A stretch of DNA of 54,217 bases from a virus: the IMG/VR virus record IMGVR_UViG_3300039448_000022, positions 1 through 54,217 of that record; one strand, 5' to 3'. Below are positions 41,683-49,808 of this stretch, one piece after another (position 1 is the first letter of the stretch; each line of letters starts with the position of its first letter). Both the position numbers and the translations under genes were made by a program. A model generated the notes under the pieces. It did not search any database. It was not told the DNA's origin and saw only the letters and a list, made by a program, of their open reading frames with translations.

Positions 41683-43310
41683 TGATGTTAAAGCATGATG
41701 AAAGTGGCTTTTTAGTCGGCCAGTCAATGGATCTTGGTGGCGAGGCTAATTTACTGCAGGCAATTCACGGTGATGTGCGAGCTATTCGAAACGCCCTAAC
41801 AGGTAATGCGACCAGGGAAAGACGAACTCGAAAAATATCGACAGCGTCGTCAATAAATTCTGATTTAGAGCGCTCACCGTCGACCACTACTAGAAATAGT
41901 GTCGTTAGCTTACCAAAGTCGAAGATTTCTGCCGTCTCGGTACCTTCTATTGTTTCTGAACCGGGAGAAGCTAAAGCGCCGTTGAACTCAATGGTAACTC
42001 CGACAGCTTCGCCTGTTGCTATACCAAAACAGATAGCCCCGCCCGTAGGCAACACCGGTAAACGAGATGCAAATGGACGATTTGTTTCACGCGGGAGTAA
42101 TGGAGCCTCTAGTGACGAAAATGAAGATGGAAGCGAGAACACTAGAATATCGGGAGCGCTTCGATTCCTTGGTGAGAACATTGAGTCCATATCAAATATA
42201 AACGCTGAAGGCGCTGACCCGATGGTCAAAGCGTACAACGAAATAGCTCAGCCGGTATCTGGTTTGGTGGGTGGCCTTAACTCTCTGTCTGGAATGGCTG
42301 ATGGCGAAGGACGTTTTTATACGCGCTGGTTTCGTAAAATCACCGGATTGATGATTCGTTCAAAGAAAGCGGATGAAGAGTCATCAAAAATCACAAACGA
42401 CTTGCTTGAAGACATCAAAGATAAATCAACAGCGTCAGGTGCGAGCGACTCTAAGACATCCAATTTACCAAATATTATACCGTCAGTACTTTTACCTTTG
42501 ATGAAAAAAGGGTCAGGGCTTTTCAAGCTATTAAAAAAGATCCCTGTATTGGGCGCGCTTCTTGGTTCGGGCGCGGCTCTAATGAGTATATTTGACTCTG
42601 AAAATAATCATGATCTGAGTCGTCGCGAAAAAGATGCTAGTGCTGGTAAGGCTGTTGGTGGAATCGGAGGAATGTTTACAGGTATGGCGACGGGCGCGCT
42701 GCTAGGGACAGTGATAGGGCCAATAGGTACAGTCATTGGCGGTATATTAGGTGCTTTCTTAGGTGACTCCGCTGGTCAAATCATTGGCGAAAAAGTGGGG
42801 CTGTGGGTTAATGACTTGCGCGCCTACGACATCCCCGGCAAGGTTGTTGCTGTCTGGAAAAAAGTGACCGATCCAATAATGTCCGTCGCGTCGGGTATCG
42901 CCTCATGGTGGGGTGAGAACGTTCCTTCTTTGGCTGTCATGAAAGACGGCGTCGGTGGGTTTTTATCTGATAAATTAGGAATCAATCTGCCCTCGGTTTC
43001 TGAGCTTCAAAATACTGCGGCGTCTGCAATTAGTGATACGGTTGTTGGTAAAGCCGCATACAACCTGTTTGGCTTAGGCTCTCCGACTGTTAGCAATCAG
43101 CAAAACGGAGTTGTTAACGTCGTTAAAAACATTCCTTCGTTGCCGGCAATGGCTCCAGTTAAGCCTCCATCGCCAGCCCCTGACACCTCAAGCCCGAAAC
43201 AAGTAAATACAGCGAAGGCTACCATCAAAGCCGTTGTGGCTCCGTCAGATGCGGGGCAGGATGTGCGTGATCGTCAAATCTCACACATTGCAACTGGCGG
43301 AATGAATTGA
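41682..43310 (+). CDS. Tape-measure-like tail protein
   Basis: 542 residues. An N-terminal helical part with DVRAIRNALTG, a Ser/Thr-rich linker (about 45-165), and a strongly hydrophobic Gly-rich stretch (about 315-370, GKAVGGIGGMFTGMATGALL and GTVIGGILGAFLGDSAG) that could cross the host membrane. A C-terminal low-complexity Pro/Thr part ends in SHIATGGMN. This is typical for a short tape measure or internal tail protein. Its last 26 bases recur 2.7 kb downstream, marking an insertion. Confidence 0.6.
   Translation: MMLKHDESGFLVGQSMDLGGEANLLQAIHGDVRAIRNALTGNATRERRTRKISTASSINSDLERSPSTTTRNSVVSLPKSKISAVSVPSIVSEPGEAKAPLNSMVTPTASPVAIPKQIAPPVGNTGKRDANGRFVSRGSNGASSDENEDGSENTRISGALRFLGENIESISNINAEGADPMVKAYNEIAQPVSGLVGGLNSLSGMADGEGRFYTRWFRKITGLMIRSKKADEESSKITNDLLEDIKDKSTASGASDSKTSNLPNIIPSVLLPLMKKGSGLFKLLKKIPVLGALLGSGAALMSIFDSENNHDLSRREKDASAGKAVGGIGGMFTGMATGALLGTVIGPIGTVIGGILGAFLGDSAGQIIGEKVGLWVNDLRAYDIPGKVVAVWKKVTDPIMSVASGIASWWGENVPSLAVMKDGVGGFLSDKLGINLPSVSELQNTAASAISDTVVGKAAYNLFGLGSPTVSNQQNGVVNVVKNIPSLPAMAPVKPPSPAPDTSSPKQVNTAKATIKAVVAPSDAGQDVRDRQISHIATGGMN
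43285..43310 (+). repeat. Left copy of 26-bp cassette-flanking repeat
   Basis: The last codons of the tape-measure gene, from ACATTGCAACTGGCGG to its stop, recur at 46028-46053 with 23 of 26 bases identical. The 2.7 kb between them holds unrelated accessory genes. Confidence 0.75.
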
Positions 43311-43477
43311 TTTAAAGTCGTCTTAATATCCGAACGTAAAACCCCGGCACAAAGCGAACTCTTCTGCAGCTCGACTTAAAACGCTTTTACCTGTTACCCT
43401 CACGACGCTTACAGCGTTAGACAGGGATGATTGGACGAATAGCCGGAAAATTTCGCTCTAAATTTTGTTCTCATTGC

Positions 43478-43486
43478 TGATATATT
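43478..43486 (+). promoter_or_regulatory. Possible extended -10 promoter for the lipoprotein gene
   Basis: TGA-TATATT lies 31 bp before the GTG at 43517 and has no clear -35. It could give the lipoprotein gene its own expression in a lysogen. The rest of 43311-43516 holds no gene. Confidence 0.35.
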
Positions 43487-43516
43487 AAAGGAATCGGTTC
43501 TATCAAGGAGAACTCT

Positions 43517-44350
43517 GTGAAGTTATTTATCTCGGCCATGTTGGCCTCTTTTTTGTGCGCTTGCACCGTCATGGATAATGCCGTTACCCATATGGGGTAT
43601 GGCCCTCAGTCTGATATACAGAATGATTGCAAGTTGGCAGCTTTAGAAGATAACTGCATGAGGGAGAAGCTAAGGTTGTTCGCGCGCAAAGGGGTTGTTG
43701 GGGCGTATGAATCGGAAGGCGAAGATGCGGCAGGAGACTACTGCAGCACGAAATATCAATCGGAATATGGTGGTTACGGACGATCTCGCGGACGAAAACT
43801 GATAGACCTTTACCCAGTTTCTGCATGTGAAGCAATAGCAACGCAGATTATTAGCGAGCAGAATGAAAAACGTGATCAAGCAGAAGCTCAAAGAAAAAAA
43901 GAGGAAGAGCGGCTAGCAAGAATTGCCAAGCAGGAAGAGCAAGAGAGCCTTGCGCAAGAGCAAGACAATGCGAGAATGGCGGCAATTGTCGATAAGGCCC
44001 GATCTTTAGTGTCAGCGGCGGATGCGCAAGAGATTGCGATACATGTTGAAGCCTATTATAAATACCGATGGTATTCACGGCTTTACGATGAAGAAGTGAC
44101 TTGCTGGAATAGAGCAAAAACAAAACAAGCGGTGGCAAAGTGCGGAATTTTTGCTTATTCAGGAGCGCTGGCTGCCGGTATGCTCAGTAACGGTGAGTTG
44201 CCGGCCATACACTATATGCCGAACAGTTCTGGCCCGAGAATACTAGAAAAAACAAGTGCCAGACTATCAATAACGGAGGAGCAAGCGCGGGTCTTTATCC
44301 GTGATTACGTGATCCCTCATCAAGATTTAATCATTGCTAGCATGATTTAA
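43517..44350 (+). CDS. Phage-carried lipoprotein (moron)
   Basis: 277 residues, GTG start with AAGGAG nine bases before it. The N-terminus MKLFISAMLASFLCACTV is a signal peptide with lipobox LCAC (lipidated Cys16). A coiled coil with Glu/Lys/Gln repeats (about 112-155) and two regions with paired cysteines follow. No family recognised. As a lone lipoprotein in an inserted cassette with its own promoter, it fits a lysogenic-conversion or superinfection-exclusion gene. Confidence 0.65.
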   Translation: MKLFISAMLASFLCACTVMDNAVTHMGYGPQSDIQNDCKLAALEDNCMREKLRLFARKGVVGAYESEGEDAAGDYCSTKYQSEYGGYGRSRGRKLIDLYPVSACEAIATQIISEQNEKRDQAEAQRKKEEERLARIAKQEEQESLAQEQDNARMAAIVDKARSLVSAADAQEIAIHVEAYYKYRWYSRLYDEEVTCWNRAKTKQAVAKCGIFAYSGALAAGMLSNGELPAIHYMPNSSGPRILEKTSARLSITEEQARVFIRDYVIPHQDLIIASMI

Positions 44351-44365
44351 ATGGAAAAAGCCAAA

Positions 44366-44387
44366 GCTTGGTATGGTCATACCAAGC
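44366..44387. terminator. Perfect hairpin after the lipoprotein gene
   Basis: GCTTGGTATG (44366-44375), GT and CATACCAAGC (44378-44387) form a 10-bp stem 16 bp after the stop codon. A short AATTTT follows. It may be a weak terminator or an mRNA stabiliser. Confidence 0.5.
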
Positions 44388-44421
44388 CACCAATTTTCGA
44401 CAGTCCCTCAATGAAAGCTGA

Positions 44422-44450
44422 TTGACTTTCTCAAAATACACCGATAGAGT
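44422..44450 (+). promoter_or_regulatory. Promoter of the antirepressor cassette
   Basis: TTGACT (44422-44427), 17-bp spacer, TAGAGT (44445-44450). GAAAG and CTTTC (44413-44430) form a short inverted repeat over the -35, a possible operator. It reads into a leader of about 250 bases before the gene at 44711. Confidence 0.55.
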
Positions 44451-44482
44451 CATTTATACGAGGCGTGAGAACCTTAATATAA

Positions 44483-44518
44483 GCGGACATCCGCACCCGA
44501 CAGCATTGCGGTTTTTTT
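44483..44518 (+). promoter_or_regulatory. Attenuator-like leader structure
   Basis: GCGGA-CA-TCCGC (44483-44494) and CCGCA...TGCGG (44491-44495 with 44507-44511) followed by seven Ts use the same CCGC bases and are mutually exclusive. The second is an intrinsic terminator and the first would block it. The 250-base gap to 44711 holds no gene; it also contains a further nested hairpin (44648-44691). Confidence 0.5.
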
Positions 44519-44647
44519 GTGCCTAAAAAATGGATGGATTTGAACTCCAGTCATTTAATAAGGTACAGCCCCTGCCAGTTTATGGCCGGGAGTCTTGCCG
44601 AATAAAAGACCCGAAAGGGGAATAGGCAGGGCGGTCTCTTATAGCCG

Positions 44648-44691
44648 TTCTCACCCTCCCGGCCGCCCAGCAGGGCGATTTTCTGTGAGAA
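44648..44691 (+). other. Nested hairpin just before a ribosome site
   Basis: TTCTCAC (44648-44654) pairs with GTGAGAA (44685-44691), enclosing CGCCC-AGCA-GGGCG (44664-44677). It ends about ten bases before the AAGGAGG of the next gene and could control its translation. Confidence 0.45.
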
Positions 44692-44710
44692 GAAATATAA
44701 GGAGGCCATC

Positions 44711-45220
44711 ATGGTCGCTCAATCCACTGTTACTAAGCTCTCAGTTGAGCTTGTGCGCAAACCTGCTACCTCTGCGCTTAAGTTTAAAAACCGCAAGAGA
44801 ATCCCGTTCCACCGTCTTCCATTCGTTGATGCTGTACTAGGAAAAATCGGCCTGTCCTTCTGGGCGGTGCCAAAGACGGGTAATTACTTCGGCGGTTTTG
44901 AGACCGGCAATAATCTGGCTCGCATTTATCTGAAATACCTTCGAGAGAATGGCTCTAGTGGCGGTGGAACTCTTCCGTGTATGGTGTTGGATATGTTCGA
45001 CTGCGAAAACACCGACGACCCATCCATGAGCGCTTTGCGCGGGCAGGTGGTCGGCTTCTTCTCGGAGCTTGAATCTTGGGTTGCAATAGCATCACGTCAC
45101 TCTGGTGATAGTTTGGATCATCTGAGCAATACGCGATTACTCGAAGTGGCTAATAACGGTCTAAATTTCGATAACGAGTCGTATTTCACTGCTCAATCAG
45201 ACGAAGATGAGAAGGAGTGA
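44711..45220 (+). CDS. Unknown gene paired with the antirepressor
   Basis: 169 residues with a strong AAGGAGG ribosome site. A basic N-terminal part (KFKNRKRIPFHRL) and GNYFGGFETGNNLARIYLKY are the most distinctive parts; the tail is acidic. No family recognised. It is three bases before the Rha/ANT gene, so both are made together after the leader is read through. Confidence 0.6.
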   Translation: MVAQSTVTKLSVELVRKPATSALKFKNRKRIPFHRLPFVDAVLGKIGLSFWAVPKTGNYFGGFETGNNLARIYLKYLRENGSSGGGTLPCMVLDMFDCENTDDPSMSALRGQVVGFFSELESWVAIASRHSGDSLDHLSNTRLLEVANNGLNFDNESYFTAQSDEDEKE

Positions 45221-45223
45221 GCC

Positions 45224-45979
45224 ATGAACAGCATTGTTAACCTAAACAACACCGGTTGCCCAGTCACTACCTCACTAGCCATTGCCGAAGGCGTGGGAAA
45301 CCCGCACAAGTCCGTTATCCAACTGATCCGCCAGAACACCAGCGATATGGAGGAATTTGGCCCACTCGCATTTGAAATGCGGAAGGGTGAAGCCCTGCCA
45401 CAGGGCGGTTTTGCCAAGTCAACCGAATACGCCATACTCAACGAACAGCAATCCACCCTTTTGCTCACATATATGCGCAACAACGACGTGGTGCGCGAGT
45501 TCAAAAAGCGACTAGTCAAAGCCTTCTTTGAGCTAGCCCAGCAGCGGCAATCTCCGGCAGTTAATAATCTGTCCCGTCTAGATATACTGCAGATGGCGAT
45601 TCAGTCCGAAGAAGAGCGATTGCGTCTGGAGTATGAAAAACGCCAATTAGAACACCAACTGGAAGAGGAAGCGCCACTTGTAGCTTTCGCCAAACAAGTG
45701 GAAATAGCCCCAGACGCAATTAGCGTTGCGCAAGCCGCAAAGGTACTAGGTACCGGCCAACGTCGCTTGTTCGATTTCCTTCGCCAAATTGGCTGGGTTT
45801 CGCGGCGCAACGAGCCATACCAGACCAAGATTGAAGCTGGTTACTTAAACGTTAAATTGGGAAGCTTTCATCACCCTAGTCACGGCCTGCAACAGTCAGT
45901 CACTGCACTGGTGACCGGAAAGGGGCTGACCAAGCTTCAGAAGCTATGGGTGCAGCGCCATAAGGAGAGCGCAGCATAA
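45224..45979 (+). CDS. Rha/ANT antirepressor protein
   Basis: 251 residues. An N-terminal Rha domain (about 14-107: SLAIAEGVGNPHKSVIQLIR, then EYAILNEQQSTLLLTYMRNN, then VREFKKRLVKAFFELAQ), a helical linker, and a C-terminal ANT domain (about 140-235: DAISVAQAAKVLGTGQRRLF, then DFLRQIGWVSRRNEPYQ). Such proteins displace or disable phage repressors. A natural partner for the non-cleavable CI of this phage. Overlap and spacing couple it to the gene at 44711. Confidence 0.85.
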   Translation: MNSIVNLNNTGCPVTTSLAIAEGVGNPHKSVIQLIRQNTSDMEEFGPLAFEMRKGEALPQGGFAKSTEYAILNEQQSTLLLTYMRNNDVVREFKKRLVKAFFELAQQRQSPAVNNLSRLDILQMAIQSEEERLRLEYEKRQLEHQLEEEAPLVAFAKQVEIAPDAISVAQAAKVLGTGQRRLFDFLRQIGWVSRRNEPYQTKIEAGYLNVKLGSFHHPSHGLQQSVTALVTGKGLTKLQKLWVQRHKESAA

Positions 45980-46002
45980 CTAAACCGTCTGAGATCAGCC
46001 TA

Positions 46003-46053
46003 AGTGTAGCTACGGGGAATTTCCGGGACATTGCGACTGGCGGTATGAATTAA
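46003..46053 (+). pseudogene. Remnant of a tape-measure 3' end
   Basis: In frame with its own stop, it reads SVATGNFRDIATGGMN, matching the last residues (ISHIATGGMN) of the tape-measure-like protein. It has no start and lies right after the Rha/ANT gene. Together with the copy at 43285-43310 it marks the ends of the inserted cassette. The 45980-46127 gap holds nothing else. Confidence 0.7.
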
Positions 46054-46127
46054 ATTAATCGGAAAGCCTGAAAAAAAAAGTACTCTTTCAGTGCGAATAT
46101 TCATGTGATCAATCATGAGTGATGAGC

Positions 46128-46958
46128 ATGAAAACCGAAATTATTACTTACAACCTTCAAGACCGTGGCCGTCAATTTCGTGGTTCGCCTCGCAATTTCG
46201 ATATTAAGAAAATTGCGGAGAGCATTAATTCCTCGGCAATGCAAGAGCGCGTTAAAAATCGCGACCTTCTGGGTTACTACGGCCATTGGCCACGCAAACA
46301 ATTTGGCATAGAGCCAACCGAGGGAGGTCTCGCCAAAGGCCGCCCTTCAATTGTCGAGCCTGCTATTTGTACGACGATGCTTGAAGCCGATGAGAATGGA
46401 ACCATTCGCCATCAAGCTGAGTTTCTACAGACTGATGCTGGAAAGGTTGCGGCAAAGCTTTATGAAAGTCGTACCGGTGGGTTTTCGTCAGCCATTAGTG
46501 ATCGCCTCGGTGTTTTTCACGGCTTTGATTATGTTCTTGAACCAAACTTCACCCACAACCGAGGCTATGCGTTGGATTCTGTCGATGACATGACAGAAGA
46601 CGACATGATGGCCGCGATGATTGAAGAGCAGCTGCACGGAATGCAACTGGTACTAGATTCAGTAGAGCAACGCGCAGAAATTGAACGTCAAACCGCTGAG
46701 TTAGCTGCGCAGACATTAGCGGCAGTGCAAGCTGAGAATGCCGAACTGTATTCTATGTTGGTAAAAGCCGGTGTTAGCTTTGATTCGGTCAATGCCAGTG
46801 CTCAAGCCCCCTCAATGCTATCTGTAGATGCGACTGATAAATTCATGTTGGATTGCGCTAATTTTGATACTGAGCTGCTTCACTTTCGCAAAGTAGATAA
46901 AGAAGACCAGCCGAAAAGGAAGCAACGCACGGCAGGCAACTTCTTTAATTGGGGTTGA
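46128..46958 (+). CDS. Prohead protease or core protein
   Basis: 276 residues (ATG 46128; other starts 6-9 bases upstream). The pattern LLGYYGHWPRKQFG, then IRHQAEFLQTDAGKVAAKLY and SRTGGFSSAI resembles the T4 gp21-like head maturation protease family. A helical C-terminal part (about 155-230), perhaps scaffold, follows. It would cut scaffold and capsid during head maturation. Catalytic residues are not certain from sequence alone. Confidence 0.55.
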   Translation: MKTEIITYNLQDRGRQFRGSPRNFDIKKIAESINSSAMQERVKNRDLLGYYGHWPRKQFGIEPTEGGLAKGRPSIVEPAICTTMLEADENGTIRHQAEFLQTDAGKVAAKLYESRTGGFSSAISDRLGVFHGFDYVLEPNFTHNRGYALDSVDDMTEDDMMAAMIEEQLHGMQLVLDSVEQRAEIERQTAELAAQTLAAVQAENAELYSMLVKAGVSFDSVNASAQAPSMLSVDATDKFMLDCANFDTELLHFRKVDKEDQPKRKQRTAGNFFNWG

Positions 46959-46960
46959 TC

Positions 46961-47683
46961 ATGGTGGATAAGTTTCTACAGCCGCTACAGCAAGGATTTG
47001 GTGAATATCTTGGTGAATTTTATGCCGGAATTTTGCCCCTCACAAAACAGATTGAAGAGTTTTCTAAGCGCGGGCAGGAATCCGCAATGGGCTGGGCTAG
47101 CGGTCGAATGGTCGACGACGCTGAAAAAATGTTAGCGCAGTGGGGTGAAGACTCAGGGGATGGATCGACACCAGGTACTCGGTTGCCTGCCATCCTAGTT
47201 GCACTGGATGGCGACATGGTTCTAACCGGTCGCGATTACATTCGTCAAGTGAGTGATCCGATATATGTGCGTTTGTCTGATGAAGATGCTCGAATATTTA
47301 AGCTGCGGACAATAACAAACGATCAGCGTGCCCAGGTGGTCATCGCTGCACACGATATGACAACCGCAAAAGCAATTGCGGGTCAGTTGCTGCTTTTTAT
47401 GGATTCCAAGCGTCGTTTTAATTCAGTGCATTCTTTTGCCGGTCATGACCTGAATTTTGAAGTGTTGATTGAAACGCCTGACTCACCCGCTTCTAAAATT
47501 GAAACAGAAAGCAAGAACCTAACGTTACTTGCCGTAGATCTCGCATTAAAAGCGACCATTCCACTGTTTAGCGCCCCTGCCGAAGGCGAGCCTAACGACG
47601 GCTCCGGGCTAACACCTCCGGGCTATCCCGTTGTGCTTGAAGTTGCTGATGCTAATTCACCACCACCTCAGATATTGGGTTAA
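46961..47683 (+). CDS. Structural protein of the head or neck, unknown
   Basis: 240 residues from ATG 46961. Alpha/beta, with MVLTGRDYIRQVSDPIYVRL and a Pro-rich end (LTPPGYPVV). No family recognised. Its place between the protease-like gene and small structural genes suggests a head, neck or tail completion protein. Confidence 0.5.
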   Translation: MVDKFLQPLQQGFGEYLGEFYAGILPLTKQIEEFSKRGQESAMGWASGRMVDDAEKMLAQWGEDSGDGSTPGTRLPAILVALDGDMVLTGRDYIRQVSDPIYVRLSDEDARIFKLRTITNDQRAQVVIAAHDMTTAKAIAGQLLLFMDSKRRFNSVHSFAGHDLNFEVLIETPDSPASKIETESKNLTLLAVDLALKATIPLFSAPAEGEPNDGSGLTPPGYPVVLEVADANSPPPQILG

Positions 47684-47687
47684 GCAC

Positions 47688-48200
47688 ATGAATGAGAATA
47701 AGAATTTAAAGATACAAACCAATATTGTTGGTTTTGGTGGTAAGCCTGTAAGCCTGCTGAGCCTCTATATCCCAAGTACGGGTGCTCTAATGGTTTCCGA
47801 ATTAAAGCGACACTCTAAAGAACGTTTAATTGATTCTATTGATGTATTGATAACGAACGAACAAGGGGAAAATCACGATTCTTTTTTTAATGAAGATGAT
47901 TTTCAAGAGGCTATCTCTGCGTATTTTTATTTAGCGGGTAAGACCTTTGGTGATGCTGCTTCATCATGCTTGCAGTTCCACAAAAAAGTTAATAACGGCT
48001 GCAACCCTGATAGTTATATCGAACAGGATGGCATGGACGTAAACGGTTGGCGTTATCGAGTACAGGAAATTCCAAGCAGCGCAGTCGCGGTGCTTGCAAC
48101 TGCAATGTACGTACGAAAATCACAGAATATAAGCAGAACCGTTGATTTTGCTGAAGAAATGGCAGCCTTAGTTAATGACGGTTTTGGAGTAACTATTTAA
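47688..48200 (+). CDS. Structural-region protein, unknown
   Basis: 170 residues from ATG 47688, four bases after the upstream stop. Alpha/beta with GKTFGDAASSCLQFHKKVNN and an Ala-rich helix. No family recognised. Confidence 0.5.
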   Translation: MNENKNLKIQTNIVGFGGKPVSLLSLYIPSTGALMVSELKRHSKERLIDSIDVLITNEQGENHDSFFNEDDFQEAISAYFYLAGKTFGDAASSCLQFHKKVNNGCNPDSYIEQDGMDVNGWRYRVQEIPSSAVAVLATAMYVRKSQNISRTVDFAEEMAALVNDGFGVTI

Positions 48201-48412
48201 TGAATGCAGATCAGAACTTAGAAGCTGAAGCTGAGCTTCAAGAGCGTATGCGAGTGTTGGAAATTGAACGTATTCAGCGTCAAGTCGCGCAAATGCCAGT
48301 TGGTTTCTCTGGCGACTGTGAAAGCTGTGGCTTTGAGTCTAAACGCTTGGTCGGAGGTGAGTGCGCTCCTTGTCGAGACATTAAAGAAAAGAGAGGGTTT
48401 CGACGTGGATAA
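48200..48412 (+). CDS. DksA/TraR-like zinc-finger protein
   Basis: 70 residues. A helical N-terminus (ELQERMRVLEIERIQRQV) and CESCGF...CAPCRD give the four-cysteine zinc finger of short phage DksA/TraR proteins, which bind RNA polymerase and change promoter use without ppGpp. It starts at TAATG after the upstream stop. It may help express late genes; a virion role cannot be excluded. Confidence 0.7.
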   Translation: MNADQNLEAEAELQERMRVLEIERIQRQVAQMPVGFSGDCESCGFESKRLVGGECAPCRDIKEKRGFRRG

Positions 48413-48740
48413 CAACCCTCAGGCCGCTAGGGATTTTTACTCTCGTGTTCGAAAGTTGTGCGCGGGAGCCACTGTTGTTACTGAGGGGGTTGTTTTTCAC
48501 CAAGTTACACCTGATGAGGCTTATGACTTAAGCCTTGTCTCTGAGCGTGTGTATGGGCGTCGTGATGAATATTTAGCAGTAATGGCGGCGGCGGGTATCG
48601 ATACACCGGAAACACCACTCGCTCAAGCTGTTATTGCACTGCCTACGCCTGCGAGTCTTTTGGAGTTAAAACGAGCTTCTGGCTTTGAATCAATTGCCGA
48701 ATTTAGAGATAACGGCTCACCTACGTGGATTAACCAGTAA
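48405..48740 (+). CDS. Structural-region protein, unknown
   Basis: 111 residues from GTG 48405, overlapping the zinc-finger gene by eight bases. Alpha/beta, with VFHQVTPDEAYDLSLVSERV. Its stop overlaps the next start as TAATG. No family recognised. Confidence 0.5.
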   Translation: MDNNPQAARDFYSRVRKLCAGATVVTEGVVFHQVTPDEAYDLSLVSERVYGRRDEYLAVMAAAGIDTPETPLAQAVIALPTPASLLELKRASGFESIAEFRDNGSPTWINQ

Positions 48741-49801
48741 TGGTTGGTAAGGTTCGCGGACACGTTGCAGACGCGCAACGACTTGAAAGAGAAGAGAGAT
48801 CACAAAGAAAAGCGGTTGATCAGAATTCGAGTAATCGTCTTTTATCAAAGCGTGAACTTCAGGGTGAGTGGGATGCTTCACGCGTTCTTTATACAACGCT
48901 GAACGGCGAATTAAGAACAATTACGGCGTCTGATTTAGATGCCTTTCGCAAGAACATGGAGGTTGCGCAAAAGTCGTTTAAGGGTGGCGGTATCACTGCA
49001 CGTCAGGTACTCGATCTTGCAGCATCAAAACCACTTAAATACAAAAACCCTCAAAAAGAGAACGCTATTAGCGACCTCGACAAGGCGAAAAGGGAAATTA
49101 AGACGGCGATCGCTGCGTCAGCCAAAAATAATGATATTCGCTTTATCACGTCAGCCGGTACGGGATCAAAAGTAACACGTCACTACGTGACTATCCGAAT
49201 GAACGGTATGGATGGCGCTATTCGCCAGCTTTCGCTGATTAAATCAGGTGATAAGGCAGAATTAAAAAAGGTGGCACGCTGGCTCAGAAAGCAAAAGCTA
49301 GCATTTGACTGTGACTGTGAACGCCACAAGTACTTTTTTCGCTACGTTGCCACGATTGGTGGATTTGCAGCGGGCAGGCCAGAGACTGCCTACCCGAAAA
49401 TAACGAACCCGAAGCTACAGGGTGTTGCTTGTAAGCATGTGCTACGTGCGATGAATGAATTTGATTCATCGACCGTGGTTCTTAGTTTTATTGAGCGTTT
49501 ATTGGCTGGTGTGCATTCCAGTAAAAACAACCGTGCAAATGTTCGCCTAAGTGAAGCTGAAGCGAAGAAACAGCAGAAGGCACGGAAGCGAGTTATTAAA
49601 ACCAGTGACGACCGCAAAGAAGAAGCTAGACGACGACGAAGCATCAATGCAGCTCATCGCGCAGTAAAACAAGCGGAACGCCTACAGGGGCGTCAGCCAG
49701 CGGCCACGAAGCGATACAAGGAAGCGCTTGAGCGTGGCGAACTGACGACAGATGACCTAATTGCAATGCTCGTTAATAACGGCATTAATCCGGGGAAATA
49801 A
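48740..49801 (+). CDS. Phage protein with SWIM-like zinc motif
   Basis: 353 residues. The segment FDCDCERHKYFFRYVATIGG followed by VACKHVLRAMNEF gives a CxC...CxH arrangement like SWIM zinc fingers found in phage neck proteins. A basic helical C-terminus (about 250-330) would suit DNA contact. It lies in the head/neck part and is probably structural. Confidence 0.55.
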   Translation: MVGKVRGHVADAQRLEREERSQRKAVDQNSSNRLLSKRELQGEWDASRVLYTTLNGELRTITASDLDAFRKNMEVAQKSFKGGGITARQVLDLAASKPLKYKNPQKENAISDLDKAKREIKTAIAASAKNNDIRFITSAGTGSKVTRHYVTIRMNGMDGAIRQLSLIKSGDKAELKKVARWLRKQKLAFDCDCERHKYFFRYVATIGGFAAGRPETAYPKITNPKLQGVACKHVLRAMNEFDSSTVVLSFIERLLAGVHSSKNNRANVRLSEAEAKKQQKARKRVIKTSDDRKEEARRRRSINAAHRAVKQAERLQGRQPAATKRYKEALERGELTTDDLIAMLVNNGINPGK

Positions 49802-49808
49802 ATAAGAC

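Noticed and set aside
44366-44387. SOS (LexA) box near the antirepressor
   Set aside because: The palindrome is GCTTGGTATG-GT-CATACCAAGC, not the CTG-N10-CAG form, so I do not call it a LexA site.
44595-44840. Plus-strand frame in the leader and start of the 44711 gene
   Set aside because: No ribosome site; most of it lies in the structured leader and then overlaps a well-supported gene.
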